DNA of 64,000 nt from Eriocheir sinensis. Lineage: Eukaryota > Arthropoda > Malacostraca > Decapoda > Varunidae. The notes under the pieces are model-generated. The model made no database searches and was not told the origin of the DNA. It worked only from the letters and a program-made list of their open reading frames with translations. Where the stretch lies: positions 48,501-112,500 of the forward strand of contig NW_026111623.1 in the NCBI RefSeq assembly GCF_024679095.1, read 5' to 3'. This document shows, piece after piece, positions 1-14,196 of this stretch; position 1 is the first letter of the stretch, and the number at the start of each line of letters is the position of its first letter. The translations under genes and the position numbers were made by a program.

Positions 1-293
1 CAAGGCTTCCAGGTGGGGCCTGATGGTCGGCCCAGCCAGTTCTGGCGCAGGCGAGTGTTTATAGTGGCGCCATCTTGCATTGGCTTATGCTGCCCCCCGG
101 AACTCGTTCTTGACTCGCTTGGACGGCTTCCTCTAGAGTCCGGGTTGATGGGTGGTCTTCAGGACAGCATGTGGGTAGTTTTAAGCCACTCGGCGATGAC
201 TGAAAAATCCGAGTGGTAGCGTGGGGATTCGAACCCGCGTCGTCCATCACGCGGTGAATGTGGGCCCAGTACGCTACCAGTTCGGCCACCGCC
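1..293 (-). mobile_element. tRNA-derived SINE
   Basis: Read on the minus strand, the right-hand ~80 bases form a tRNA-like head with both internal RNA polymerase III promoter boxes. The A box is TGGCCGAACTGG at 277-288 and the B box is GGATTCGAACC (plus-strand reading) at 225-235. The head ends in CTACCA, like a tRNA acceptor end, and is followed by a ~200-base non-tRNA body that runs to the window edge, so the 3' tail may be cut off. The acceptor stem pairs only imperfectly and the body is transcribed onward, so this is a SINE and not a functional tRNA gene. SINEs move using enzymes of a partner LINE. The partner cannot be told here because the tail is not visible. Confidence 0.8.
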
Positions 294-364
294 TACCCAA
301 TGTAGAGAATATTGAGGTTTACATTCATTTGATCATTTTCATTTATAAAAAAAAAATTAAAAAT

Positions 365-2213
365 CGAAAGCCAGACAGTACCACCTTCCAACACCTTCAA
401 CTTCCCACAGGTCAGATTAGTGCAGTCAAGCCTTTCACTAGCATAGTTATAACACCTCCAAGCCTCTCTGCAGCGCATGACACTATATATTCCCTAGCAC
501 TGAGCAACAGAGTGCCACCTTCCTACACCTTCATTTTCATACAGGGTCATATTAGTGCAGTCCAGCCTTTCACTAGCATAGTTATGACACCTCCAAGCCT
601 CTCTGCAGCACATGACATCTGATTCCCTAGCACAGAGCCAGAGAATGCCACTTTCCTACACCTTCACATTCCTACAGGGTCAGATTAGTGTAGTCCAGCA
701 TTTCACTAGCATAGTTATAATACATCAAAGCCTCTCTGCAGTACATGACACCTGATTCCCTAGCACAGAGCCAGAGAGTGCCACCTTCCTAAACCTTCGC
801 CTTCCTACAGGGCCAGATTAGTGCAGTCCAGCTTTTACCTAGCATAGTTATAACACCTCCTAGCCTCTCTGCAGCACATGACACCTTCTGACTCCTTAGC
901 ACTGAGCCAGAGAGTGCCACCTTCCTATAGGGTCAGATTAGTGCAGTCCAATATTTACCTATCATAGTTATAACACCTCCAAGCCTCTCTGCAGCACATT
1001 ACACCTTATGCTTCCTTAGCACTGAACCAGAGCGTGCCACCTCCTTACACCTTCACCTCTCTACAGGGTAAGATTAGTGCAGTCCAGCCTTTCACTAGCA
1101 AAGTTATAACACCTCCAAACCTCTCTGCAGCACATGAGACTTGATTCCATAGCACTGAGACAGAGAATGCCACCTTCCTGCGGGGTCAGATTAGTGCGGT
1201 CCAGGCTTTCACTCGTATAGTTATAAAACCTCAAAGCCTCTCTGCAGCACATGACACCTTCTGATTCCCTTGCACTGAGCCAGAGAGTGCCACCTTCCGA
1301 CACCTTCACCATCCTACAGGGTCAGATTAGTGCAGTCCAGTCTTTCACTAGTATAGTTATAACAACTCCTAGTCTCTCTGCAGCACATGACACCTTCTGA
1401 CTCCCTAGCACTGAGCCAGAGAGTGCCAACTTTCTACAGGGTCAGATTAGTGAAGTCCAGTATATCACTAGCATAGTCATAACACATCCAAGTCTGTCTG
1501 CAGCACATGACACCTTTTGATTCCCTAGCACTGAACCAGAGAGTGCAACCTCCCTACAGGGTCAGAGTAGAGCAGTCCAGCCTTTCACTAGCATAGTTAT
1601 AACACCTTCACACCTCTCTGCCGCACAGGACACCTTCTAATTCCATGGCACTGGATCAGGGAATGCCATCTTCCTAAAGGGTCAGATTAGTGCAGGCCAG
1701 TATTCATGAACATAGGTAAAGCACCTTCAAGCCACTCTGCAGCACCTAACACCTTCCGATTCCCGAGCATTGAGCTTGAGAGTGCCACCTTCCTCCACCT
1801 TCACCTTACTACAGGGTCAGATTTGTGCAGTCCAGCGTATCACTAGCATGGTTATAACACCTCCAAGCCTCTCTGCAGCACATGACACCTTCTGATTCCC
1901 TAGAACTAACCTTGAGAGTGCCACCTTCTTACAGGGTCAGATCAGTGCAGTCCAGCCTTTTACTGGCATAGTTATAACACCTCCAAGCCTCTCTGCAGCA
2001 GATGACACCTTCTGATTCCCAAGCACTGAGCCACAGAGTGCCACCTTCCTATAGGGTCAGATTAGTGCAGTCCAATATTTACCTATCATAATTATAACAC
2101 CTCCAAGCCTCTCTGCAGCACATGACACCTACTGATTCCCAGGCACTAAGCCAGAGAGTCCCATCTTCCTACACCTTCACCTTCCTACAGGTTCAGATTA
2201 GTGCAGTTATTAG
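365..2213. repeat. Tandem repeat, ~120/136-bp unit, ~15 copies
   Basis: The phrase CAGGGTCAGATTAGTGCAGT recurs about 15 times with spacings near 117-123 or 132-137 bases. The longer units carry an extra ~15-base segment (TACACCTTCACCTTCC or close). Units are diverged by scattered substitutions, so the array is old compared with the minisatellite to its right. The short open frames inside are not conserved from unit to unit, and I see no gene. Confidence 0.85.
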
Positions 2214-2221
2214 ATTTATTA

Positions 2222-2371
2222 GAGTTATTATAGCACACAAACAACGACAGACACCACCGCCGGGCACACACATACAACAACAAACACCACCGCCGGGTAC
2301 ACACACACAACAACAGACACCACCGCCGGGCACACACACACAACAACAGACACCACCTCCAGGCACATTTA
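2222..2371. repeat. 33-bp minisatellite, left segment
   Basis: About four units of the same 33-bp repeat that fills 2930-21527. They lie directly after the ~120/136-bp array and before the LINE fragment. Because the same unit lies on both sides of the LINE fragment, the two segments are probably one array split by, or grown around, that fragment. Confidence 0.85.
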
Positions 2372-2929
2372 TGGAGTATGCATCTCATGTGTGGGGGGGC
2401 TCCACTCACACAGCTCTTCTGGACAGAGTGGAGGCTAAGGCTCTTCGTCTCATCAGCTCTCCTCCTCATACTAATAGTCTTCTACCTCTTAAATTCCGCC
2501 GCAATGTTGCCTCTCTTTCTATCTTCTATCGATATGCTCACGCTGACTGCTCTTCTGAACTTGCTAACTGCATGCCTCCCCCCCTCCCGCGGCCCCGCTG
2601 CACTCGACTTTCTACTCATACTCATCCCTATACTGTCCAGACCCCTTATGCAAAAGTTAACCAGCATCTTCCCTCTTTCATCCCTCACGCTGGTAGACTC
2701 TGGATCAATCTTCCTTCATCTGTATTTCCTCCTGCCTACGACTTGCACTCTTTCAAAAGGTGAGTATCAGGACACCTCTCCTCCCGTATTTGATCTTGCT
2801 TCCGGCCACCTCTTTTGCTTCTTTTTTAGGAGCAGCGATTAGCGGGCTTTTTTTTATTATTGTTCTCTTTGTGTGTGTGTGTGTCTGTGTGTGTGTATGT
2901 GTGTGTGTGTGTGTGTGTGCCCTTGAGCA
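2372..2929 (+). mobile_element. LINE 3'-end fragment (truncated at both ends)
   Basis: The stretch is nearly identical to 59882-60400 of the larger LINE at 57386-60424. It covers the last part of the reverse-transcriptase ORF (frame beginning EYASHVWGGSTHTALLDRV) and the 3' UTR phrase GGAGCAGCGA(T/G)TAGCGGGC. It starts abruptly from minisatellite and ends at GTGCCCTTGAGC, where the larger copy continues to its poly(A). A (TG)n tract of ~50 bases has expanded inside the 3' UTR. It cannot encode an active enzyme: the catalytic YADD region is absent. Confidence 0.9.
2869..2921. repeat. (TG)n microsatellite inside the LINE 3' UTR
   Basis: About 25 TG repeats with a few interruptions replace the short TTTTTTGTGCCC of the 57-60 kb copy. 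Another LINE copy (61292-61780) shows a short GTGTGTGCCC at the same place, so this looks like local expansion of a TG seed already in the element. Confidence 0.85.
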
Positions 2930-5900
2930 CACACACACAACGAAAGACACCACCGCCGGGCATTTACACACATCACGCACCACCGCCGGGCACTCACACA
3001 CAACAAAAGACACCACCGCCGGGCATTTACACACATCACGCACCACCGCCGGGCACTCACACACAACAAAAGACACCACCGCCGGGCATTTACACACAAC
3101 ATCAGGCACCACCGCCGGGCACTCACACACAACAAAAGACACCACCGCCTGGGAACACACACACAACAACACACACCAGCGCCGGCCACACACACACAAC
3201 GAGAAACACCACCGCAAGGAACAAACACACAACAACAGACATCCTCACCTAGCACATACACATAACGACACACAAAACCGCCGGGTACACACACACACAA
3301 CAACAGACACCACCGCCGGTCACACACACACATGACAGACAACGCCCCTGGGCACACACTCACACAACAGACACCACCGTCGAGCACACACACACAAAAC
3401 ACACCACTGCCAGGCACACACACACAACAGACACCACCGCCAAGCACACACACAACAACAGACACCACCGCCGGGCACACACACACACAACAGACACCAC
3501 CGTCGGGCACACATACACACAATAGACACCTCAGCCAAGCACACACATACACAACAACAGACACCACCGCCGGGCACAGACACACACAACAACAGACACC
3601 ACCGCCGGGCACACACACACAACAACAGACACCACCGCCGGGCACACACACACAACAACAGACACAACCGCCGGGCACACACACACACCACAGACACCTC
3701 AGCCAAGCACACACATACACAACAACCGACACAGCCGCCGGGCACACACACACAACAACAGACACCATCGCCGGGCACACATACACAGCAACAGACACCA
3801 CCGCGGAGCACACACACACACGACAACAGACAGCACCGCCGGGCACTCACACACAACAACAGACACCACCGATGGGCACACACACACAACAACAGACACC
3901 ACCGCCGGGCACACACACACAACAACAGACACCCCCGCCGGGCACACACACACAACAACAGACACCACCGCCGGGCACACACACACACAACAACAGACAC
4001 CATTGCCGGGAACACACACAACAGCAGACACCACCGCCGGGCACACACACACAACAAGAGACACCATTGCCGGGCACACACACACAACGACAGACACCAC
4101 CGCCGGGCACACACACACACACAACAACAGACACCACCGCCAAGCACACACACACAACAACAGACACCATTGCCGGGCACACACACACAACAACAGACAC
4201 CACCGCCGAGCACACACTAACAACGACAAACACCACCGCCGATCAAACACACACAACAGCAGACACCACCGCCGGGCACACACACACACAACAAGAGACA
4301 CCATTGCGGGTACACACACACAGCAACAGACACCACCGCCGGGCACACACACACAACAACAGACACCACCGCCGAACACACACTAACAACGACAAACACC
4401 ACCGCCGAGCAAACACACACAACAACAGACACCACCGCCGTCAACACACACACACACACAAAAAAAAAAAAAACAGACACCACCGCCGGGCACACACACA
4501 CAACAACAGACACCACCGCCGGGCACACACACACAACAACAGACACCCCCGCCGGACACACACACACACACACACACATCAACAGACACCACCGCCGGGC
4601 ACACACACACAACAACAGACACCACCGCCGGGCACACACACAACAACAGACACCACCGCCGGGCACACACACACAACAACAGACACCACCGCCGGGCACA
4701 CAAACACAACAACAGACACCACCGCCGGGCACACACACACAACAACAGACACCACCGCCGGGCACACACACACAACAACAGACACCAACGCCGGGCACAC
4801 ACACACAACAACAGACACCCCCGCCGGACACACACACACACACACCAACAGACACCACCGCCGGGCACACACACACAACAACAGACACCACCGCCGGGCA
4901 CACACACACAACAACAGACACCACCGCCGAGCACACACACACACAAAACCAGACACCAACGCCGGGCACACACACACAACAACAGACACCACCGCCGGCA
5001 CACACACACAACAACAGACACCGCCGGACACACACACACACACACACCAACAGACACCACCGCCGGGCACACACACACAACAACAGACACCACCGCCGGG
5101 CACACACACACAACAAAAGACACAACCGCGGGGCTCACACACACACAACAACAGACACCACCGCCGGGCACACACACACACAACAGACAACAACGCCGTT
5201 CACACACACAACAACAGACACCACCGCCGGGCACACACACACAACAACAGACACCACCGCCTGGCACACACACACAACAACAGACACCACCGCCGGGCAC
5301 ACACACACAACAACAGACACCACCGCCGGGCACACACAACAAAAGACACCACCGCCGAGCACACACACACACACAACAGACACCACCGCCGGGCACACAC
5401 ACTACAACAGACACGACCGCCGGGCACACACACACACAGCAACAGACACCACCGCCGCGCACACACACACACACCAACAGACACCCCCCCCGGGCCACCA
5501 CACACAACAACAGACACCACCGCCGGGCACACACACACACACAACAACAGACACCACCGCCGGGCACACACACACAACAACAGACACGACCGCTGGGCAC
5601 ACACACACACACACAACAACAGACACCACCGCCGGGCACACACACACAACAACAGACACCACCGCCGAGCACACACACACACCAACAGACACCACCGCCG
5701 GGCACACACACACAACAACAGACACCACCGCCGGGCCCACACACACACACAACAACAGACACCACCGCCAGGCACACACACACAACAACAGACACCACCG
5801 CCAGGCACACACACACAACAACAGACACCACCGCCGGGCACACACACACACACCAACAGACACCCCAGACGGGCACACAAACACAACAACAGACACCACC

Positions 5901-8900
5901 GCGAAGCACACACACACAACAACAGACACCACCGAAGGCACACACACACAACCGACACCACCGCCTGGCTCACACACACCAACAGACACCACCGCCGGGC
6001 ACACACACAACAACAGACACCACCGCCGGGCACACACACAACAACAGACACCACCGCCGGGCACACACACACAACAACAGACACCACCGCCGGGCACACA
6101 CACACAACAACAGACACCACCGCCAGGCACACACACACAACAACAGACACCACCGCCGGGCAAACACACAACAACAGACACCACCGCCGGGCACACACAC
6201 ACAACAACAGACACCCCCGCCGGGCACACACACACAACAACAGACACCACCGCCGGGCACAGACACACAACAACAGACACCACACACAACAACAGACACC
6301 ACCGCCGGGCACCCACACACAACAACACACACCACCGCCGCGCACAGACACACCACAACAGACACCACCGCCGGGCACACACACAACAACAGACACCACC
6401 GCCGGGCACACACACAACAACAGACACCACCGCCAGGCACACAACAGACACCACCGCCGGGCACACACACAACAACAAACACCACCGCCGGGCACACGCA
6501 CACAACAACAGACACCACCGCCGGGCACACACACACAACAACAGACACCACCGCCGGGCACACGCACACACAACAACAGACACCACCGCCGGGCACACAC
6601 ACACACAACAACAGACACCACCGTCGGGCACACACAGACAACAGACACCACCGCCGGGCACACACAACAACAGACACCACCGCCGGGCACACACACACAA
6701 CAACAGACACCACCGCCGGGCACACACACACAACAACAGACACCACCGCCCGGCACACACACAACAACAGACACCCCCGCCGGGCACACACACAACAACA
6801 GACACCACCGCCGGGCACACACACACACAACAACAGACACCACCGCCGGGCACACACACACAACAACAGACACCACCGCCGGGCACACACACACACAACA
6901 ACAGACACCACAACAGTGCACACACACACACACACACCAACAGACACCACCGCCGGGCACACACACACACACACACAACAACAGACACCACCAGCGGGCA
7001 CACACACACACAACAACAGACACCACCGCCGGGCACACACACACAACAACAGACACCACCGCCGGGCACACACACACAACAACAGACACCACCGCCGGGC
7101 ACACACACACAACAACAGACACCACCGCCGGGCACACACACACACACAACAACAGACACCACCGCCGGGCACACACACACAACAACAGACACCACCGCCG
7201 GGCACACACACACACAACAACAGACACCACCGCCGGGCACACACACACAACAACAGACACCACCGCCGGGCACACACACACAACAACAGACACCACCGCC
7301 AAACATACACACACAACAACTGACACCACCGCCGGGCACACACACACACAACAACAGACACCACCGCCGGGCACACACACACAACAACAGACACCACCGG
7401 CCAGCACACACACACAACAACAGACACGACCGCCGGGCACACACACAAAACAACAGACACCCCCGCCTGGCACACACACAACAACAGACACCACCGCCGG
7501 GCACACACACACAACAACAGACACCACCGCCGGGCACACACACACAACAACAGACACCACCGCCGGGCACACACACACACAACAACAGACACCACCGCCG
7601 GGCACACACACACAACAACAGACACCACCGCCGGGCACACACACAACAACAGACACTACCGCCGGGCACACACACAACAACAGACACCACCGCCGGGCAC
7701 ACACACACACCAACAGACACCACCGCCGGGCACACACACACAACAACAGACACCACCGCCGGACACACACACACACACACACAACAACAGACACCACCGC
7801 CGGGCACACACACACAACAACAGACACCACCGCCGGGCACACACACAACAACAGACACCACCGCCGGGCACACACAGACAACAACAGACCCCACCGCCGG
7901 GCACACACACAACAACAGACACCACCGCCGGACACACACACACACACACACCAACAGACACCACCGCCGGGCACACACACAACAACAGACACCACCGCCG
8001 GGCACACACACACAACAACAGACACCACCGCCGGGCACACACACACAACAACAGACACCACCGCCGGGCACACACACACAACAACAGACACCACCGCCGG
8101 GCACACACACACAACAACAGACACCACCGCCGGGCACACACACACAACAACAGACACCACCGCCGGACACACACACACACACACACACACCAACAGACAC
8201 CACCGCCGGGCACACACACAACAACAGACACCACCAACGGGCACACACACACACAACAACAGACAACACCGCCTCACACACACACACACACACAACAGAC
8301 ACCACCGCCGGGCACTCACACACAACAACAGACACCACCGCCGGGCACACACACACACCAACAGACACCACCGCCGGGCACACACACAACAACAGACACC
8401 CCAGCCGGGCACACACACACAACAACAGACACCACCGCCTGGCACACACACAACAACAGACACCACCGCCGGGCACACACACACAACAACAGACACCACC
8501 GCTGGGCACACACACACAACAACAGACACCACCGCCGGGCACACACACACAACAACAGACACCACCGCCGGGCACACACACACACAACAACAGACACCAC
8601 CGCCGGGCACACACACACACCAACACACACACACACAAAACAACAGACCCCAGCGGCGCTCACACACACACACCAACAGACACCACCGCCCGGCACACAC
8701 ACACAACAACAGACACCACCGCCGGGCACACACACACAACAACAGACACCACCGCCGGGCACACACACACAACAACAGACACCACCGCCGGGCACACACA
8801 CACAACAACAGACACCACCGCCGGGCACACACACACAACAACAGACACCTACGCCGGACACATACACACACACACACACACCAACAGACACCACCTCCGG

Positions 8901-11900
8901 GCACACACACACAACAACAGACACCACCGCCGGGCACACACACAACAACAGACACCCCCGCCGGGCACACACACACAACAACAGACACCACCGCCGGGCA
9001 CACACACACAACAACAGACACCACCGCCGGGCACACACACACACAACAACACACACCACCCCAGCACACACACACACACACAACAACAGACACCACCACC
9101 GGGCACACACACAACAACAGACACCACCGCCGGGCACACACACACACACACCAACAGACACCACCGCCGGGCACACACACAACAACAGACACCACCGCCG
9201 GGCACACACACACAACAACAGACACCACCGCCGGGCACACACACACAACAACAGACACCACCGCCGGGCACACACACACACACACACACCAACAGACACC
9301 ACCGCGGAGCACACACACACAACAACAGACACCACCGCCGGGCACACACACACAACAACAGACACCACCGCCGGGCACACACACACAACAACAGACACCA
9401 CCGACTGGCACACACACACACAAAAACAGACACCACCGCCGGGCACACACACACACAACAACAGACACCACCGCCGAACACACACACACACACCAACAGA
9501 CACCACCGCCGGGCACACACACACACAACAACAGACACCACCGCCGGGCACACACACACACAACAACAGACACCACCGCCGGGCACACACACACAGAACA
9601 ACAGACACCACCGCCGAGCACACACACACAACAACAGACACCACCGCCGGGCACACACACACAGAACAACAGACACCACCCACGAGCACACACACACAGA
9701 ACAACAGACACCACCGCCGGGCACACACACACAACAACAGACACCACCGCCGAGCACACACACACAACAACAGACACCACCGCTGAGCACACACACACAA
9801 CAACAGACACCACCGCCGAGCACACACACACAGAACAACAGACACCACCGCCGAGCACACACACAGATACAGACACCACCGCCGAGCACACACACAACAA
9901 CAGACACCACCGCCGAGCACACACACACAGAACAACAGACACCACCCTCGAGCACACACACACAGAACAACAGACACCACCGCCGAGCACACACACAGAA
10001 CAACAGACACCACCGCCAAGCACACACACACAGAACAACAGACACCACCGCCGGGCACACACACAGAACAACAGACACCACCGCCGAGCACACACACAGA
10101 ACAACAGACACCACCGCCGAGCACACACACACAGCAACAGACACCACCGGCCATCACACACACACACAACAACAGACACCACCGCCGAGCACACACACAC
10201 AGAACAACAGACACCACCGCCGGGTACACACACAGAACAACAGACACCACCGCCGAGCACACACACACAGAACAACAGACACCACCGCCGAGCACACACA
10301 CACAGAACAACAGACACCACCGCCGAGCACACACACACAGAACAACAGACACCACCCCTCGCGCACACACACACAGAACAACAGACACCACCTCGAGCAC
10401 ACACACACAAGAACAGACACCACCGCACAGCACACACACACAGAACAACAGACACCACCGCCGAGCACACACACAGAACAACAGACACCACCGCCAAGCA
10501 CACACACAGAACAACAGACACTACCACTGAGCACACACACAGAACAACAGACACCACCCTCGAGCACACACACACAACAACAGACACCACCGCCGAGCAC
10601 ACACACACAGAACAACAGACACCACCCTCGAGCACACACACACAGAACAACAGACACCACCCTCGAGCACACACACACACACACAGAACAACAGACACCA
10701 CCGAGCACACACACAGAACAACAGACACCACCGCAGAGCACACACACACAACAACAGACACCACCGCAGAGCACACACACACAGAACAACAGATACCACC
10801 GCCGAGCACACACACACAGAACAACAGGCACCACCGCAGAGCACACACACACACAGAACAAAAGACACCACCGCCGAGCACACACACACACACACAACAG
10901 ACACCACCACCGGGCACACTCACACAACAACAGACACCACCCCCCCGCCCACACACACACACACAACAACAGACACCACCGCCGAGCACACACACACACC
11001 AACAGACACCACCGCCGGGCACACACACATAACAACAGACACCACCGCTGGGCACACACACACACAACAACAAACACCACCCCAGCGCACACACACACAA
11101 CAACAGACACCACCGCCGAGCACACACACACAACAACAGACACCACCGCAGGGCAGACACACACAACAACAGACACCAACTCTGGGCACACACACACAAC
11201 AACAGACACCACCGCCGGGCACACACACACACAACAACAGACACCACCGCCGGGCACACACACACACCAACAGACACCACCGCCGGGCACACACACACAC
11301 AGCAACAGACACCACCGCCGGGCACACACACACACAACAACAGACACCACCGCCGGGCACACACACACAACAACAGACACCACCGCCGGGCACACACACA
11401 CAACAACAGACACCACCGCCGGGCACACACACAACAACAGACACCACCAAGCACACACACACAACAACAGACACCACCGCCGGGCACACACACACACACA
11501 ACAGACACCACCGCCGGGCACACACACACAACAACAGACACCACCGCCGGGCACACACACACAGAACAACAGACACCACCGCCGAGCACACACACACACA
11601 ACAACAGACACCGCCGCCGGGCACACACACACACAACATCAGACACCACCGCTGGCACACACACACACAAAACAACAGACACCACCGCCGAGCACACACA
11701 CACAACAACAGACACCACCGCCGGGTACACACACACAACAACAGACACCACCGCAGCACACACACACAACAACAGACACCACCGCCGGGAACTTACACGC
11801 AACAACAGACATCACCTCTCACACACACACAACAACAGACACCACCGCCGGGCACACACACACACAACAACAGACACCACCGCCGGGCAAACACACACAA

Positions 11901-14158
11901 CAACAGACACCACCGCCACACACACACACACAACAACAGACACCACCGCACACACACACACAACAACAGACACCACTGGGCACACACACAACAACAGACA
12001 CCACCGCCGAGCACACACACACAACAACAGACACCACCGCCGGGCACACACACACACACAACAGACACCACCGGGCACACACACACACACAACAACAGAC
12101 ACCACACACACACAACAACAGACACCACCGCTGGCACACACACAACAACAGACACCACCGCCTGGCACACACACACAACAACAGACACCACCGCCGGGCA
12201 CACACACACAACAACAGACACCACCGCCGGGCACACACACACACACACACAACAGACACCACCGCCGAGCAAACACACACAACAACAGACACCACCGCCG
12301 TCAACACACACACACACACAACAACAGACACCACCGCCGGGCACACACACACAACAACTGACACCACCGCCGGGCACACACACAACAACAGACACCACCG
12401 CCGGGCACACACACACAACAACAGACACCACCGCCGGGCACACACACACAACAACAGACACCACCGCCGGGCACACACACACAACAACAGACACCACCGA
12501 CACGCACACACACACAACAACAGACACCACCGCCGCGCACACACACACACAAAAACACACACCACCCCCGCCCACACACACACACTAACACACACCACAC
12601 CCGGACCCACACACACACAAAAAGACACCCCACCCGCGGACACACACACACAACAACAGACACCACCTGAGCACACACCCACACACACAACAGACACCAC
12701 CACCGGGCACACACACACAACAACAGACACCACCGCACAGAACACACACACAACAACAGACACCACCGCCAAGCACACACACACACAACAACAGACACCA
12801 CCGCCGGGCACACACACACAACAACAGACACCACCGCCGGGCACACACACACACACACAAGAGACACCACCGCCAGGCACACACACACAACAGACACCAC
12901 CGCCTGGCACACACACACAACAACCGACAGCACCACCGGGCACACACACACAGAACAACAGACACCACCGCCGGGCACACACACACACAACAACAGACAC
13001 CACCGCCGGGCACACACACACAACAACAGACACCACCGCCGGGCACACACACACACAACATACACCACCTCCGGGAACACACACACAACAACAGACACCA
13101 CCGCCGAGCACACACACACAACAACAGACACCACCGCTGGCACACACACACAACAACAGACACCACCGCCGAGCACACACACACACAACAACAGACACCA
13201 CCGCCGGGCACACACACACAACAACAGACACCACGGGCTGTCACACACACACAACAACAGACACCACCGCCGGGCACACACACACACACAACAACAAACA
13301 CCACCGCCGGGCACACACACACAACAACACACACCCCACCCGGGCACACACACACACAAAAACACACACCAACGCCCGGCACACACACAACAACAGACAC
13401 CACCGCCGGGCACACACACACACAACAACAGACACCACCGCCGGGCACACACACACAACAACAGACACCACCGCCTGGCACACACACACAACAACAGACA
13501 CCACCGCCAGGCACACACACACAACAACAGACACACCCCCCGAGCACACACACACAACAACAGACACGACCGACGAACACACACACACACACACAACAAC
13601 AGACACCACCGCCAGGCACACACACACACAACAACAGACACCACCGCCAGGCACACACACACAACAACAAACACCACCGCAGGCCACACACACACACACA
13701 AAACACACCACCGCCGGGCACACACACACAACATCAGACACCACCGCCGGGCACACACACACAACAACAGACACCACCGCCAAACACACACACACACACA
13801 CACACACAACAGACACCACCGCCAGGCACACACACACAACAACAGACACCACCGCCGGGCACACACACACAACAACAGACACCACCGCCGGGCACACACA
13901 CACAACAACAGACACCACCGCCGGGCACACACACACACACACAGAACAACAGACACCACCGCCGGGCACACACACAACAACAGACACCACCGCCCTGCAC
14001 ACACACACAACAACAGACACCACCGCCGGGCACACACACACAACAACAGACACCACCGCCGGGCACACACACACAACAGACACCACCGCCGGGCACACAC
14101 ACACAACAACAGACACCACCGCCGGGCACACACACACAACAACAGACACCACCGCCGG

Positions 14159-14196
<38 letters not shown>

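Noticed and set aside
213..293. A minus-strand tRNA gene
   Set aside because: A and B boxes are present, but the acceptor stem is imperfect and the sequence runs on into a long non-tRNA body, as in a SINE.
3332..11032. A 2,566-codon plus-strand open frame (His/Thr/Gln/Pro repeats) and a 2,201-codon minus-strand frame opposite it
   Set aside because: The 33-bp unit lacks stops in every frame, so both strands are open at once. The frame changes whenever the CA count changes, and there is no codon-level conservation.
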